Part shown: piece by piece, positions 15,856 to 24,629 of the stretch
How positions within the stretch are numbered: the first letter of the stretch is position 1
Layout of the letters: every line of letters starts with the position of its first letter
Source: Variovorax sp.
Lineage (GTDB): Bacteria > Pseudomonadota > Gammaproteobacteria > Burkholderiales > Burkholderiaceae_C
Reading direction: 5' to 3'
Length of the DNA stretch: 64,000 bases
Assembly: GCA_017744285.1 (NCBI GenBank)
Contig: JAGIBP010000008.1
Location: 124,001 to 188,000 of the forward strand
The notes under the pieces: model-generated
Told to the model about the DNA's origin: nothing
What the model saw: the letters and a program-made list of their open reading frames with translations, nothing else
Database searches by the model: none
Made by a program: the position numbers and the translations under genes

Positions 15856-17792
15856 CCACTCTACAGAAAGAAACAGAAACGGAAGCCCCGCCGACCGCGG
15901 ACCGCGCCGGCGAGGCCATCGCGGCCGCCGCCGGCGCTGGCCACAAGGCGGCGCCCCATCCCGAGGCACTGGCCGGCGCGGGCGCGCGCACCGGCTTCGG
16001 CGCGCCGGCCTCGCCCTCGCTCGACGTCGGCGTGATCGGCAACTGCGCGTACAGCGCGCTCATCGACGCCCGCGGGCGCGTGGTGTGGTGCTGCCTGCCG
16101 CGCTTCGACGGCGACCCGGTATTCAACGCCCTGCTGCACCCGCAGGAGGAAGAAGCCAGCGCCTGGGCCATCGAGATCGAGGACTTCGCATCATCCGAGC
16201 AGTGGTACGAGCCAAACACCGCGGTGCTGCGCACCCGGCTCTTCGACCGCGCCGGGCAGTGCATCGAGATCACCGACTTCGCGCCGCGCTTTCACAGCCG
16301 CTCGCGCTACTTCAGGCCGCTCACGCTGGTGCGCCGGGTGAAGCCCGTGGTCGGCACGCCGCGCATCCGCGTCACGCTCGCGCCGCGCTTCCAGTGGGGC
16401 GCGACGGCGCCGACGATCACGCGCGGCAGCAACCACATCCGCTACGTCGGGCCCGACTTCGCGCTGCGGCTGAACACCGACGCGCCGGTCTCGCACATCC
16501 TCTCGCGCCAGCCCTTCGTGCTCTCGCGCGAACACGACTTCGTGCTGGGCGCGGACGAGACGCTCAACGACGGCATCGCCGACACCGCGCGCCACTTCGA
16601 GCAGGAGACCATCGCCTACTGGCGCACCTGGAGCAAGCGCCTCGCGATCCCCTTCGAGTACCAGGAGGCGGTGATCCGCGCGGCGATCACGCTCAAGCTC
16701 TCGCTGTACGAAGACACCGGCGCGATCGTCGCCGCGATGACCACGAGCATCCCCGAGGCGCCGGGCAGCCAGCGCAACTGGGACTACCGCTACTGCTGGC
16801 TGCGCGACGCCTTCTTCGTGGTGCGCGCGCTCAACAGCCTCTCGGAAGTGGGCACGATGGAGGACTACCTGCGCTGGCTCTCCAACGTGGTGATCGGCTC
16901 GCGCGGCGAGCACATCCAGCCGCTCTATGGCATCGGGCTGGAGCGCGAGCTGCCGGAGTCCTTCGTCGAGGGCCTGGCGGGCTACCGCGGCATGGGGCCG
17001 GTGCGCGTGGGCAACCAGGCGCAGGAGCACTTCCAGCACGACGTGTACGGCAACATCGTGCTCGGCGCCGCGCAGGCCTTCTTCGACCACCGGCTTCTCA
17101 GCCGCGGCGGGCTGGCCGAGTTCCCCTACCTCGAAGCGGTGGGCGAGCAGGCGGTGCGCGTCTACGGCACGCCCGATGCGGGGATGTGGGAGCTGCGCAC
17201 CCGCGCCCGCGTGCACACCAGCTCTGCGCTCATGAGCTGGGCCGCCTGCGACCGGCTCGCGAAGATCGCGCGCGCGCTCGGGCTGCCTGAACGGGCGGCC
17301 TACTGGCACGGCCATTCCTCGCGCATGCGCGAGGAGATCCTCGCCAAGTCGTGGTGCGAGGAGCGACAGGCCTTCGCCGAGAGCTTCGGCGGCCACGAGC
17401 TGGACGCGAGCATCCTTCTCATGGTCGAGGTGGGCCTGATCGATGCGCGCGACCCGCGCTTCATCTCGACGGTCGACGCCATGGAGAAGTCGCTCTGCGA
17501 CGGACCCTACATGCGCCGCTACGAGGCGGCCGACGACTTCGGCAAGCCCGAGACCGCGTTCAACATCTGCACCTTCTGGCGCATCGACGCGCTCGCCAAG
17601 ATCGGCCGCAAGGCCGAGGCGCGTCAGATCTTCGAGACCATGCTCGCGGCGCGCAACCCGCTCGGGCTGCTCTCGGAGGACACGCACCCGGTCACCGGCG
17701 AGATGTGGGGCAACTTCCCGCAGACCTATTCGATGGTGGGAATCATCAACGCGGCCGTCAGGCTGTCGGCGCCCTGGGATTCGTGCATATGA
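15852..17792 (+). CDS. GH15 glucoamylase/trehalase-like hydrolase
   Basis: A 646-residue glycoside hydrolase family 15 protein. After an Ala-rich N-terminal tail (~50 residues) come the N-terminal beta domain (IGNCAYSALIDARGRVVWCCLPRFD) and the (alpha/alpha)6 barrel with RNWDYRYCWLRDA, a classic GH15 signature, and a late GLLSEDTHPVTGEMWGNFPQ. No signal peptide, so it is cytoplasmic. Bacterial homologues in trehalose loci have been reported as trehalases or maltooligosaccharide-cleaving enzymes. The position between otsB and otsA argues for a part in trehalose or glycogen turnover. It starts at ATG 15852 with AGGAGG 5 nt upstream, overlapping otsB; its stop overlaps otsA. Confidence 0.9.
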   Translation: MTTLQKETETEAPPTADRAGEAIAAAAGAGHKAAPHPEALAGAGARTGFGAPASPSLDVGVIGNCAYSALIDARGRVVWCCLPRFDGDPVFNALLHPQEEEASAWAIEIEDFASSEQWYEPNTAVLRTRLFDRAGQCIEITDFAPRFHSRSRYFRPLTLVRRVKPVVGTPRIRVTLAPRFQWGATAPTITRGSNHIRYVGPDFALRLNTDAPVSHILSRQPFVLSREHDFVLGADETLNDGIADTARHFEQETIAYWRTWSKRLAIPFEYQEAVIRAAITLKLSLYEDTGAIVAAMTTSIPEAPGSQRNWDYRYCWLRDAFFVVRALNSLSEVGTMEDYLRWLSNVVIGSRGEHIQPLYGIGLERELPESFVEGLAGYRGMGPVRVGNQAQEHFQHDVYGNIVLGAAQAFFDHRLLSRGGLAEFPYLEAVGEQAVRVYGTPDAGMWELRTRARVHTSSALMSWAACDRLAKIARALGLPERAAYWHGHSSRMREEILAKSWCEERQAFAESFGGHELDASILLMVEVGLIDARDPRFISTVDAMEKSLCDGPYMRRYEAADDFGKPETAFNICTFWRIDALAKIGRKAEARQIFETMLAARNPLGLLSEDTHPVTGEMWGNFPQTYSMVGIINAAVRLSAPWDSCI

Positions 17793-19174
17793 GCCGGCTC
17801 GTTGTTGTTTCCAATCGCGTGGCCGACCCACGCAAGCCCGCGGCCGGCGGCCTCGCCGTGGCCCTGGGCGAGAGCCTGCAGCAAAGCGGCGGCCTGTGGT
17901 TCGGCTGGAGCGGCTCGATCGTGGAGGAAGGCCCGACCGGCGAAGGCGAGCTGCATCGCCAGCAGGCCGGCAAGGTCACGCTGGCCACGATCGACCTGAG
18001 CCGCGAGGACCACGACAGCTACTACCTCGGCTACAGCAACGACGTGCTCTGGCCGGTCTTCCACGGCCGGCTCGACCTCGCGCATTTCGAGGCCGGCTTC
18101 GTCTCGGGCTACCGCCGCGTCAACCAGCTCTTCGCGCGCAAGCTGCTGCCGCTCCTGAAGGACGACGACATCATCTGGGTGCACGACTACCACCTGATCC
18201 CGCTGGCGGCCGAGCTGCGCGCGATCGGGTGCCGACAGCGCATCGGCTTCTTCCTGCACATCCCGATGCCACCGCAGATCATCATGGCCGCGGTGCCGCA
18301 GCACGAGTGGCTCATGCGCTCGCTCTTCGCCTACGACCTGATCGGCTTCCAGGCCGAGCAGGACGTGCAGCACTTCGAGGACTACGTGCGCCACGAGGCC
18401 CGCGGCGAGGACCTCGGCGACCACCTCTACCGCGCCTTCGGCCAGACGGTGCGCTGCAACGCCTTCCCGATCGGCATCGACGTCGACGAGTTCGCCGCGC
18501 TCACGCACGCGAAGGAATCGCGCGACATGTACGAGACCATGAAGCGCGAGTACTCGACGCGGCGCCTCTTGCTCGGCATCGACCGGCTCGACTATTCCAA
18601 GGGCATCCCGCAGCGGGTGCGCTCGTTCCGCGAGCTCCTCGCCCACTACCCCGAGAACCGCCGCAGCGCCACGCTGATCCAGATCGCCTCGCCCACGCGC
18701 GAGACGGTCGACGCCTACGCCGACATCCGGCGCGAGCTCGAATCGCTGTGCGGCGCGATCAACGGCGACTACGGCGAGCTCGACTGGATGCCGGTGCGCT
18801 ACATCCACCGCATGGTCGCGCGCAAGCGCGTGCCGGGCCTGTGCCGCGCGGCCGCGGTGGGCCTGGTGACGCCGCTGCGCGACGGCATGAACCTGGTGGC
18901 CAAGGAATACATCGCCGCGCAGGACCCGGCCGACCCGGGCGTGCTGGTGCTCTCGCGCTTCGCGGGCGCCGCCGAGCAGTTGAAGGAGGCGCTGCTGGTC
19001 AATCCCTACGACACGCACGGCACCGCCGAGACCCTGCAGCAGGCGCTGCAGATGCCGCTGGAGGAGCGGCGCGAGCGCCACCAGAAGCTGCTCGCGCGGA
19101 TCCGCGAGCAGGACGTGCACTGGTGGCGCAACGGCTTCCTGAGCGCGCTTCGGGCGGCGGAGAGCGTGCGGTAG
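17789..19174 (+). CDS. otsA: Trehalose-6-phosphate synthase
   Basis: A 461-residue GT20 enzyme making trehalose-6-phosphate from UDP-glucose and glucose-6-phosphate. Visible motifs are VVSNRVADP and GGLAVAL at the N-terminus, [37 protein letters not shown] (donor site) and [15 protein letters not shown] near the C-terminus. Length equals E. coli OtsA (474) within a few percent. It is the third gene of the otsB-GH15-otsA operon, with a 4-bp overlap to GH15. It acts in the cytoplasm, and OtsB removes the phosphate. The role in osmotic and desiccation tolerance is well established for the family. Confidence 0.96.
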   Translation: MSRLVVVSNRVADPRKPAAGGLAVALGESLQQSGGLWFGWSGSIVEEGPTGEGELHRQQAGKVTLATIDLSREDHDSYYLGYSNDVLWPVFHGRLDLAHFEAGFVSGYRRVNQLFARKLLPLLKDDDIIWVHDYHLIPLAAELRAIGCRQRIGFFLHIPMPPQIIMAAVPQHEWLMRSLFAYDLIGFQAEQDVQHFEDYVRHEARGEDLGDHLYRAFGQTVRCNAFPIGIDVDEFAALTHAKESRDMYETMKREYSTRRLLLGIDRLDYSKGIPQRVRSFRELLAHYPENRRSATLIQIASPTRETVDAYADIRRELESLCGAINGDYGELDWMPVRYIHRMVARKRVPGLCRAAAVGLVTPLRDGMNLVAKEYIAAQDPADPGVLVLSRFAGAAEQLKEALLVNPYDTHGTAETLQQALQMPLEERRERHQKLLARIREQDVHWWRNGFLSALRAAESVR

Positions 19175-19187
19175 AGCGCGAGCTTAC

Positions 19188-19405
19188 CTACCCCTTCGCC
19201 CAGAGCAGAGCCCGCGCTCGCTTTCGCCAGCCACCGCTCGTCTTACCTCCATCAAGTCATCGGTCGGGCGCCACCGCCGGGCTGCAATCTGGGATATTCA
19301 GTGCGCTGAAATCCGGGTTCATCTGAATGGTGACTTTCGCAGTACGCGCGACCGCCGATCAGTGCGACTTGGTGCCCGTGGATCGTGAGGAAGGGGTAGC
19401 CTACC
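19188..19405. repeat. Inverted CTACCCCTTC elements between otsA and lysR
   Basis: CTACCCCTTC at 19188-19197 recurs inverted at 19390-19399; the inverted copy forms a further dyad, GGGTAG-C-CTACCC, at 19393-19405. The same decamer occurs again upstream of the small gene at 30573. The 261 bp between otsA and the converging lysR gene show no convincing gene. Confidence 0.35.
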
Positions 19406-19435
19406 CGACGTGAATCGCGCGATTGGCAGGCCCCT

Positions 19436-20395
19436 TCAAGACACCTTTGGCGCTGACTTTCGCATCGTCTGTTTCTGGTTCACTCCCACCCCCACCTTCT
19501 CGCGCCGCAGGCTGTTCCCCAGCGCCGTCTTGCGCAGGATCACCGCGAATGACTGCACGGTGACCGGCTGCGTCTCGCCGAGACGCCAGAGGATGCCCGG
19601 CGTGCGCGTGGGCGTCGGGCTTTCGAGCGGGATCACCGCCAGGCCCGACATGCCTTCGGGCACCGCGTTGATCGCCACGATCGTGCCGATCTGCGTGCGG
19701 GCCACGAGCCCGAGCATCGGCGCGACGGTCGACATCTCGGCCACCACCGTCGGCTCCGCGCCGCAGGCGCTGAAGCATTCGTCGATCATGGTGCGGGTGG
19801 AGAACGAGCCCGACAGCAGCACCAGGTCCTGCCGGTGCAACTCCACCATGCGGATGCGCTTGCGCCGGGCCAGCGGATGGGTCGTCGACACGACGAGCAC
19901 CATCTCCTCGTTGTAGAGCGGCTCGAACCACAGGTCGGCCGGGTCCTCGGGCCGGTAGGCGATGCCCAGGTCGAGCTCGCCGGCCTTCAGGCGCGCGCAG
20001 ATCACTTCGGCCGACAGTTCCTCCACGCCGAGGCGCACCGTCGGATGCCGCGCGAGAAACAGCGCCACGCATTCGGGGATGAGCCCCATGTTGAAGGTGT
20101 GCGTCGCACCGATGCGGATCTGCCCGCTGAGGTTGCCGGCGTCGGGCTTGAGCAGCGCCACGCCCTGGTCGACTTCGCGCAGCGCGCGCGAGGCGAAGCC
20201 GCGCAGCAACTCGCCGGCCTCGGTGGTCACGACCTTCTTGCCGATGCGCTCGAACAGCGGCTGGCCCACTTCCTCTTCGAGCTGGCGGATCTGGTGCGAC
20301 AGCGTCGACTGGGTGACATGCACCCGCTCGGCCGCGCGGGTGAAGCTCAGGCAGTCGGCGAGCGCGACGAAATAGCGCAGATGCCTCATCTCCAT
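19436..20395 (-). CDS. LysR-family regulator of the adjacent catabolic operon (CynR-like)
   Basis: A 319-residue LysR regulator. The HTH starts at once (MEMRHLRYFVALADCLSFTRAAERVHVTQSTLSHQIRQLE) and the effector domain follows (IRIGATHTFNMGLIPECV, GELDLGIAYRP). N-terminal sequence and length put it in the CynR-type branch. ATG 20395 has a GGGGG tract 6 nt upstream; an ATG 6 nt further on is possible. It is divergent from the ring-cleavage dioxygenase operon across 127 bp that contain three phased ATCGAT hexamers. It most likely activates that operon in response to a pathway intermediate, as is usual for LysR regulators of aromatic catabolism. Confidence 0.9.
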   Translation of the reverse strand: MEMRHLRYFVALADCLSFTRAAERVHVTQSTLSHQIRQLEEEVGQPLFERIGKKVVTTEAGELLRGFASRALREVDQGVALLKPDAGNLSGQIRIGATHTFNMGLIPECVALFLARHPTVRLGVEELSAEVICARLKAGELDLGIAYRPEDPADLWFEPLYNEEMVLVVSTTHPLARRKRIRMVELHRQDLVLLSGSFSTRTMIDECFSACGAEPTVVAEMSTVAPMLGLVARTQIGTIVAINAVPEGMSGLAVIPLESPTPTRTPGILWRLGETQPVTVQSFAVILRKTALGNSLRREKVGVGVNQKQTMRKSAPKVS

Positions 20396-20412
20396 GGAAA
20401 CCCCCACGAATG

Positions 20413-20438
20413 ATCGATGCCATCGATGATATCGATGG
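20413..20438. promoter_or_regulatory. Triple ATCGAT operator between lysR and dioxygenase
   Basis: ATCGAT occurs at 20413-20418, 20422-20427 and 20431-20436, exactly 9 bp apart. The right two form a perfect 8-3-8 inverted repeat, CCATCGAT-GAT-ATCGATGG (20420-20438). This immediately precedes the LysR start and is the obvious candidate operator for the divergent pair. Confidence 0.6.
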
Positions 20439-20522
20439 AAATTCATCATTTGCTGCGCGCGGAGGGCCGCCCTATCGTCCGGGCCTCGGCGCTCGATGGC
20501 GCCGGTCCAGGAGACAAGCACC

Positions 20523-21407
20523 ATGTCGGAATACAACCAGGACGGCATCACGCGCGATGTGCTCGATGCCTTTGCCAAGACCCCCGACCCGCGCCTGCGC
20601 CAGCTGATGACCGCGCTGGTCAAGCACCTCCACGCCTTCGCGCGCGAGGTGGACCTCACGCCCGACGAATGGCTGGCGGGCCTGAACTTCCTCAATGCCA
20701 CGGGGCAGATCTCGACCGACAAGCGGCCCGAGTTCATCCTGCTGTCGGACACGCTGGGCCTGTCGATGATGGTGGTCGCGCTCGCGCAGAGCCGTGCCAG
20801 CCAGGCCAGGGGCGCGACCGAGGCCACCGAGGCCACCGTCGAAGGCCCGTTCTACTGGGCCGGCGCGCCCGAGGTCGAACTGGGCAGCGACATCGCGAAC
20901 GGCGCCAGCGGCGAGCCCACCTTCTACATGGGCCGCGTCACCGACTGCGACGGCCAGCCGCTGGCCGGCGCACTGCTCGACGTCTGGTCGGGCGACGGCC
21001 ACGGCAAGTACGACGTGCAGCTCAGCACCGAGCCGTCGATGCAGGCGCGCGGGCGCTTGCGGACCGACGCGCAGGGCCGCTACTGGTTCTGGTCGATCCG
21101 CCCCAACTACTACCCGATCCCCGACGACGGCCCGGTCGGCGACATGATGCGCGCGACCGACCGCAGCATCTACCGCCCGGGCCATCTGCACCTGCAGGTG
21201 TCGGCGCCCGGCTACGTGACGCTGACCACGCAAGTCTTCGTCGGCGGCAGCCCCTACATCGACGCCGATGCGGTCTTCGGCAAGCGCGACAGCCTGGTGG
21301 TGGACTTCGAGACCCATCCGCCCGGCAAGGCCGTGGACGGCCGCGAGATGCGCGTGCCCTACCACTGCGCGAGCTTCGACGTGCGGCTCGCACCCGCAAC
21401 GGCCTGA
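20523..21407 (+). CDS. Intradiol ring-cleavage dioxygenase (hydroxyquinol/catechol 1,2-type)
   Basis: A 294-residue non-haem Fe(III) dioxygenase. The N-terminal helical dimerisation domain (residues ~1-100, including LTPDEWLAGLNFLNATGQ) is typical of catechol/hydroxyquinol 1,2-dioxygenases. The catalytic core carries the likely iron ligands in order: Tyr of GHGKYDVQ, Tyr of NYYPIPDDGPVG, and two His of RPGHLHLQV. The GPVGDMM segment resembles hydroxyquinol 1,2-dioxygenases, but the substrate cannot be fixed. AGGAG sits 9 nt upstream of ATG 20523. It is the first gene of an operon with a lyase, a CoA-transferase and an importer, probably for an aromatic or its ring-cleavage product. Confidence 0.9.
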   Translation: MSEYNQDGITRDVLDAFAKTPDPRLRQLMTALVKHLHAFAREVDLTPDEWLAGLNFLNATGQISTDKRPEFILLSDTLGLSMMVVALAQSRASQARGATEATEATVEGPFYWAGAPEVELGSDIANGASGEPTFYMGRVTDCDGQPLAGALLDVWSGDGHGKYDVQLSTEPSMQARGRLRTDAQGRYWFWSIRPNYYPIPDDGPVGDMMRATDRSIYRPGHLHLQVSAPGYVTLTTQVFVGGSPYIDADAVFGKRDSLVVDFETHPPGKAVDGREMRVPYHCASFDVRLAPATA

Positions 21408-21419
21408 AGAGGACCGCCC

Positions 21420-22226
21420 ATGAAGATCGGGAAAGCGACCGTGCCGCGCACGGCCATCAGCACGTCGGACGCCCACACCATCGTCATCCGCGGACAGGAC
21501 CTGTCGAAGGACCTGATCGGCAAGATCTCGTTCGTCGATCACTTCTTCTTCCTGCTGACCGGCGAACGTCCCACACCGCCGCAGTCCGAGGTGCTGAACG
21601 CCACGCTGGTCGCGATCACCGACCACGGCCTGGTGCCGAGCGTGCAGGCGGCGCGCATGACCTTCGCGGCCGCGCCCGATGCGCTGCAGGGCGCGGTGGC
21701 GGCGGGCATCCTTGGCTGCGGCTCGGTGATCCTCGGCGCGTCGGAGACCGCGGGCCGCATGTACAGCGAGATCGACACGCTCGCGCGCGGCGGCACGCCG
21801 CTCGCCGACGCGGCGCTGGAGGTGATGAAAGGCTGGCGCGCGGCGGGGCGCGCGATCCCCGGCTACGGCCATCCGCTGCACAAGGAGCGCGACGCGCGCG
21901 TCGATGCGCTCTTCGCCGTCTCCAGGGCCGCGGGCACCGACCAGCGCTTCGTCCTGATCGCCGCCGCCGCCGAGGCGGCGATGCCCGAGGTGCTCGGCAA
22001 GCCGCTCAAGCTCAATGTCTCGGGCGCGATCCCGGCGGTGCTGCTGGGCGCGGGCTTTCCGGTCGAGGCGCTGCGGGGCGTGCCGATCCTTGCGCGCACC
22101 GCGGGGCTGATCGCGCACCTCTACGAAGAGATCCGCCAGCCCATCGGCTTCGCGCTCTCCTACCAGGCCACGCGCGAGATGCAATACGACGGCGAACTCC
22201 CTGCGCACTTCGGGACGAGCGAATGA
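21420..22226 (+). CDS. Citryl-CoA lyase / small citrate-synthase-like protein
   Basis: A 268-residue protein with only the core of the citrate synthase fold (usual length ~430): IVIRGQDLSKDLIGKISFVDHFFFLLTGERP, GCGSVILGASETAGRMYSEI, the active-site-like AIPGYGHPLHKERDARV, and a C-terminal GFALSYQATREMQYDGELP. Short homologues are annotated as citryl-CoA lyases, cleaving a citryl-CoA-type thioester into acetyl-CoA and an oxo acid. AGAGGA precedes the ATG. It follows the dioxygenase by 12 bp and overlaps the CoA-transferase gene by 4 bp. A retro-Claisen or retro-aldol step on a CoA-activated ring-cleavage product is the inferred job. Confidence 0.82.
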   Translation: MKIGKATVPRTAISTSDAHTIVIRGQDLSKDLIGKISFVDHFFFLLTGERPTPPQSEVLNATLVAITDHGLVPSVQAARMTFAAAPDALQGAVAAGILGCGSVILGASETAGRMYSEIDTLARGGTPLADAALEVMKGWRAAGRAIPGYGHPLHKERDARVDALFAVSRAAGTDQRFVLIAAAAEAAMPEVLGKPLKLNVSGAIPAVLLGAGFPVEALRGVPILARTAGLIAHLYEEIRQPIGFALSYQATREMQYDGELPAHFGTSE

Positions 22227-23377
22227 TCCCCGTGCTGCAGGGCCTCAAGGTCGTCGAGCAGGGCACCTTCATCACCGGGCCCGCGGCCGGCATGCTGCTC
22301 GGCGACCTGGGCGCCGACGTGATCAAGGTGGAGCAGCCGAAGACGGGCGACCCGTTCCGCGCTTTCAAGGACGGCCTCTACAGCCCGCACTTCCAGACCT
22401 ACAACCGCAACAAGCGCAGCATCGCACTCGACACGAAGAGCGCGGAGGACCGCGCGGTGCTCGACGCCCTGATCGCCGAGGCCGACGTCTACATCCAGAA
22501 CTTCCGCCCCGGCGTGGCCGACAAGCTGGGCGTGGGCGCGAAGCGGCTGCGCGGGCTCAACCCGAAGCTCGTCTACTGCTCGATCAGCGGCTTCGGCCCG
22601 AGCGGCCCCGCGGCGGACCGCCCCGCCTACGACACCGTCGCGCAGGCCGCCAGCGGCTTCCTGAACCTGCTGATCAATCCAGAAAACCCGCGCGTGGTCG
22701 GTCCCGCGATCGCCGATGCGCTGACCGGCTTCTACGCCGCCTACGGGGTGCTCGGCGCGCTGTTCGAGCGCGGCCGCACCGGCCAGGGGCGCATGGTCGA
22801 GGTGTCGATGCTGGAGGCGATGGCGCACTTCAACCTCGATGCCTTCACGCACTACTTCCAGGTCGACGAGGTGATGGGCCCCTACAGCCGGCCGAGCGTG
22901 TCGCAGTCGTACGTGCTGCGCTGCGCGGACGGCAAGTGGATCGCGCTGCACATGTCCTCGCCCGAGAAGTTCTGGCGCGGGCTCGCGGCCGCCATCGAGC
23001 AGCCCGACATCTTCGAGGACGCGCGCTTCGCCACGCGCGAGGCGCGCATCGCGAACCAGGAGACGCTGATCGAACTGCTGGGCGCGCGCTTTCGCCTGCT
23101 GCCGCGCAGCGAGTGGTGCCGCCGCCTGCAGCGCGAGGACGTTCCGCACGCGCCGATGTACGACACCAGCGAGGCGCTCGAAGACCCGCAGGCCAAGCAC
23201 CTGCAGCTCATGACCTCGGCCGAGCATCCGGTGATGGGGCTCTTTCGCACGGTGCGTTCGCCGGTGAGCTTCGACGGCCAGCGCGCGCTCGATGTGCGGC
23301 CGCCGCCCGTGCTCGGCGAACACGGCGACGAGATCCGCGCCGCGCTGCGGCAGGGCCGCGCGACGCCCGGTGCGTAG
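22223..23377 (+). CDS. CaiB/BaiF family (class III) CoA-transferase
   Basis: A 384-residue class III CoA-transferase. It begins VLQGLKVVEQGTFITGPAAGMLLGDLGADVIKVE, the family N-terminal signature, with YNRNKRSIALD, VYIQNFRPGVADKLG (the Asp nucleophile is expected about two-fifths into the chain) and YCSISGFGPSGP. It moves CoA between carboxylates without ATP. The 4-bp overlap with the citryl-CoA-lyase-like gene suggests the pair works in sequence: activation of a ring-cleavage acid, then C-C cleavage. Donor and acceptor are unknown. Confidence 0.9.
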   Translation: MIPVLQGLKVVEQGTFITGPAAGMLLGDLGADVIKVEQPKTGDPFRAFKDGLYSPHFQTYNRNKRSIALDTKSAEDRAVLDALIAEADVYIQNFRPGVADKLGVGAKRLRGLNPKLVYCSISGFGPSGPAADRPAYDTVAQAASGFLNLLINPENPRVVGPAIADALTGFYAAYGVLGALFERGRTGQGRMVEVSMLEAMAHFNLDAFTHYFQVDEVMGPYSRPSVSQSYVLRCADGKWIALHMSSPEKFWRGLAAAIEQPDIFEDARFATREARIANQETLIELLGARFRLLPRSEWCRRLQREDVPHAPMYDTSEALEDPQAKHLQLMTSAEHPVMGLFRTVRSPVSFDGQRALDVRPPPVLGEHGDEIRAALRQGRATPGA

Positions 23378-23413
23378 GGATTCCGGCAGAAGAAACCAAA
23401 GGAGACAGGAACC

Positions 23414-24628
23414 ATGAAGACGCAGACCCCCCAGGGCATCGGACGGCGCAGCGCGGTGGCCGCGATCGCGCTTGCGGCCGCCGGCCTCTCGATGGCGCAG
23501 GCGCCCGCCGGGCCGCCGATCCGCATCGGCAGCACGCTCGCGCTGACCGGCCCGCTTTCGGCCACGGCGCAGATCCACAAGCTGGTGGGCGACATCTACA
23601 TCGAGCAGGTCAACCAGCGCGGCGGGCTGCTCGGGCGGCCGGTCGAATGGATCGTGAAGGATGACCAGTCCAAGCCCGACCTGGCGCGCACGCTCTACGA
23701 GCAGCTCGTCACGGCCGACAAGGTCGACCTGCTCATGGGCCCGTACGCGACGGGCGCGATCCTGTCGGCGATGGGCGTGGCGCAGCGCTACAACAAGGTG
23801 CTGGTGCACCACACGCTGGGCATTCCGTCGCTCGCCAAGTACGACATGCAGTTCCCGGCGTGGTCGATCGGCTCCGATCCCGCGAACACGGTGCCCAACA
23901 CGCTCTTCGACGCGCTCGCCGCCTCGCCCAGGCCGCCGAAGACGGTGGCGGTGGTGACCAGCAAGTTTCCCTCGATCCAGTTCATGAGCGCGGGCGCGCG
24001 CGAGGTGCTCAAGAAGCGCGGCCTCACCGAGGTGCTGTTCCTCGAATGGGATTTCGGCAACCGCGATTTCGGCCCGATCGCCAACCGCATCAAGGACGCG
24101 AAGCCCGACTTCGTGTGGGTCGGCGCGATCGGCCTGGACGGCAACCTGCTGCTCGACGCGATGAAGAAGATCGACTATGTGCCGCCGCAGCACTTCTACC
24201 TCTACCCGGCGCCCGGCCCGCTGCTGGCCGCCCCCGAGGCGAAGAACGCGCTCTCGGCCACGATCTTCGAGGACCAGCCGCCCTTCACCAGCAACTACGG
24301 CGCGGCCGACTTCGTGAAGCTCTACCGCGAGCGCGCGGCCAAGGCCGGCTTCACCGACACCTCGGTCGAGACGCAGGCCGCGGCCTCGTACACCGCGTGG
24401 CAGATCCTCGAGGCGGGCATCGTCAACACCAAGAGCCTGGACGACAAGGCGATCGCCAACTACCTGAAGACGCACAAGGTCGACAGCATCCAGGGCAAGC
24501 TGCGCTTCGACGGCGTGGGCAACTTCGGCGACGACCTGATGCGCATCAAGCAGATCCAGGACGGCAAGTGGGTCGTGGTGTGGCCGAAGGAGGTCACGGC
24601 CGGCGGCGCCAAGCTGATCGCGCCTTGA
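23414..24628 (+). CDS. Liv-type ABC transporter substrate-binding protein
   Basis: A 404-residue periplasmic binding protein. The N-terminus (GRRSAVAAIALAAAGLSMAQA) is a signal peptide with a possible twin-Arg-like but non-canonical start. The mature part begins IRIGSTLALTGPLSATAQ, standard for the type I periplasmic-binding LivK/amide/aromatic-acid group, with INQRGG-like VNQRGGLLGRPVEW and VDLLMGPYATGA. It should capture the substrate and deliver it to the LivH/LivM-type permease encoded downstream. Given the operon, an aromatic acid or its breakdown product is more likely than an amino acid (inference). Confidence 0.9.
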   Translation: MKTQTPQGIGRRSAVAAIALAAAGLSMAQAPAGPPIRIGSTLALTGPLSATAQIHKLVGDIYIEQVNQRGGLLGRPVEWIVKDDQSKPDLARTLYEQLVTADKVDLLMGPYATGAILSAMGVAQRYNKVLVHHTLGIPSLAKYDMQFPAWSIGSDPANTVPNTLFDALAASPRPPKTVAVVTSKFPSIQFMSAGAREVLKKRGLTEVLFLEWDFGNRDFGPIANRIKDAKPDFVWVGAIGLDGNLLLDAMKKIDYVPPQHFYLYPAPGPLLAAPEAKNALSATIFEDQPPFTSNYGAADFVKLYRERAAKAGFTDTSVETQAAASYTAWQILEAGIVNTKSLDDKAIANYLKTHKVDSIQGKLRFDGVGNFGDDLMRIKQIQDGKWVVVWPKEVTAGGAKLIAP

Positions 24629-24629
24629 C

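Noticed and set aside
19326..19412. 28-codon ORF between otsA and lysR (MVTFAVRAT...)
   Set aside because: No ribosome site, no recognisable sequence and no partner; treated as intergenic.
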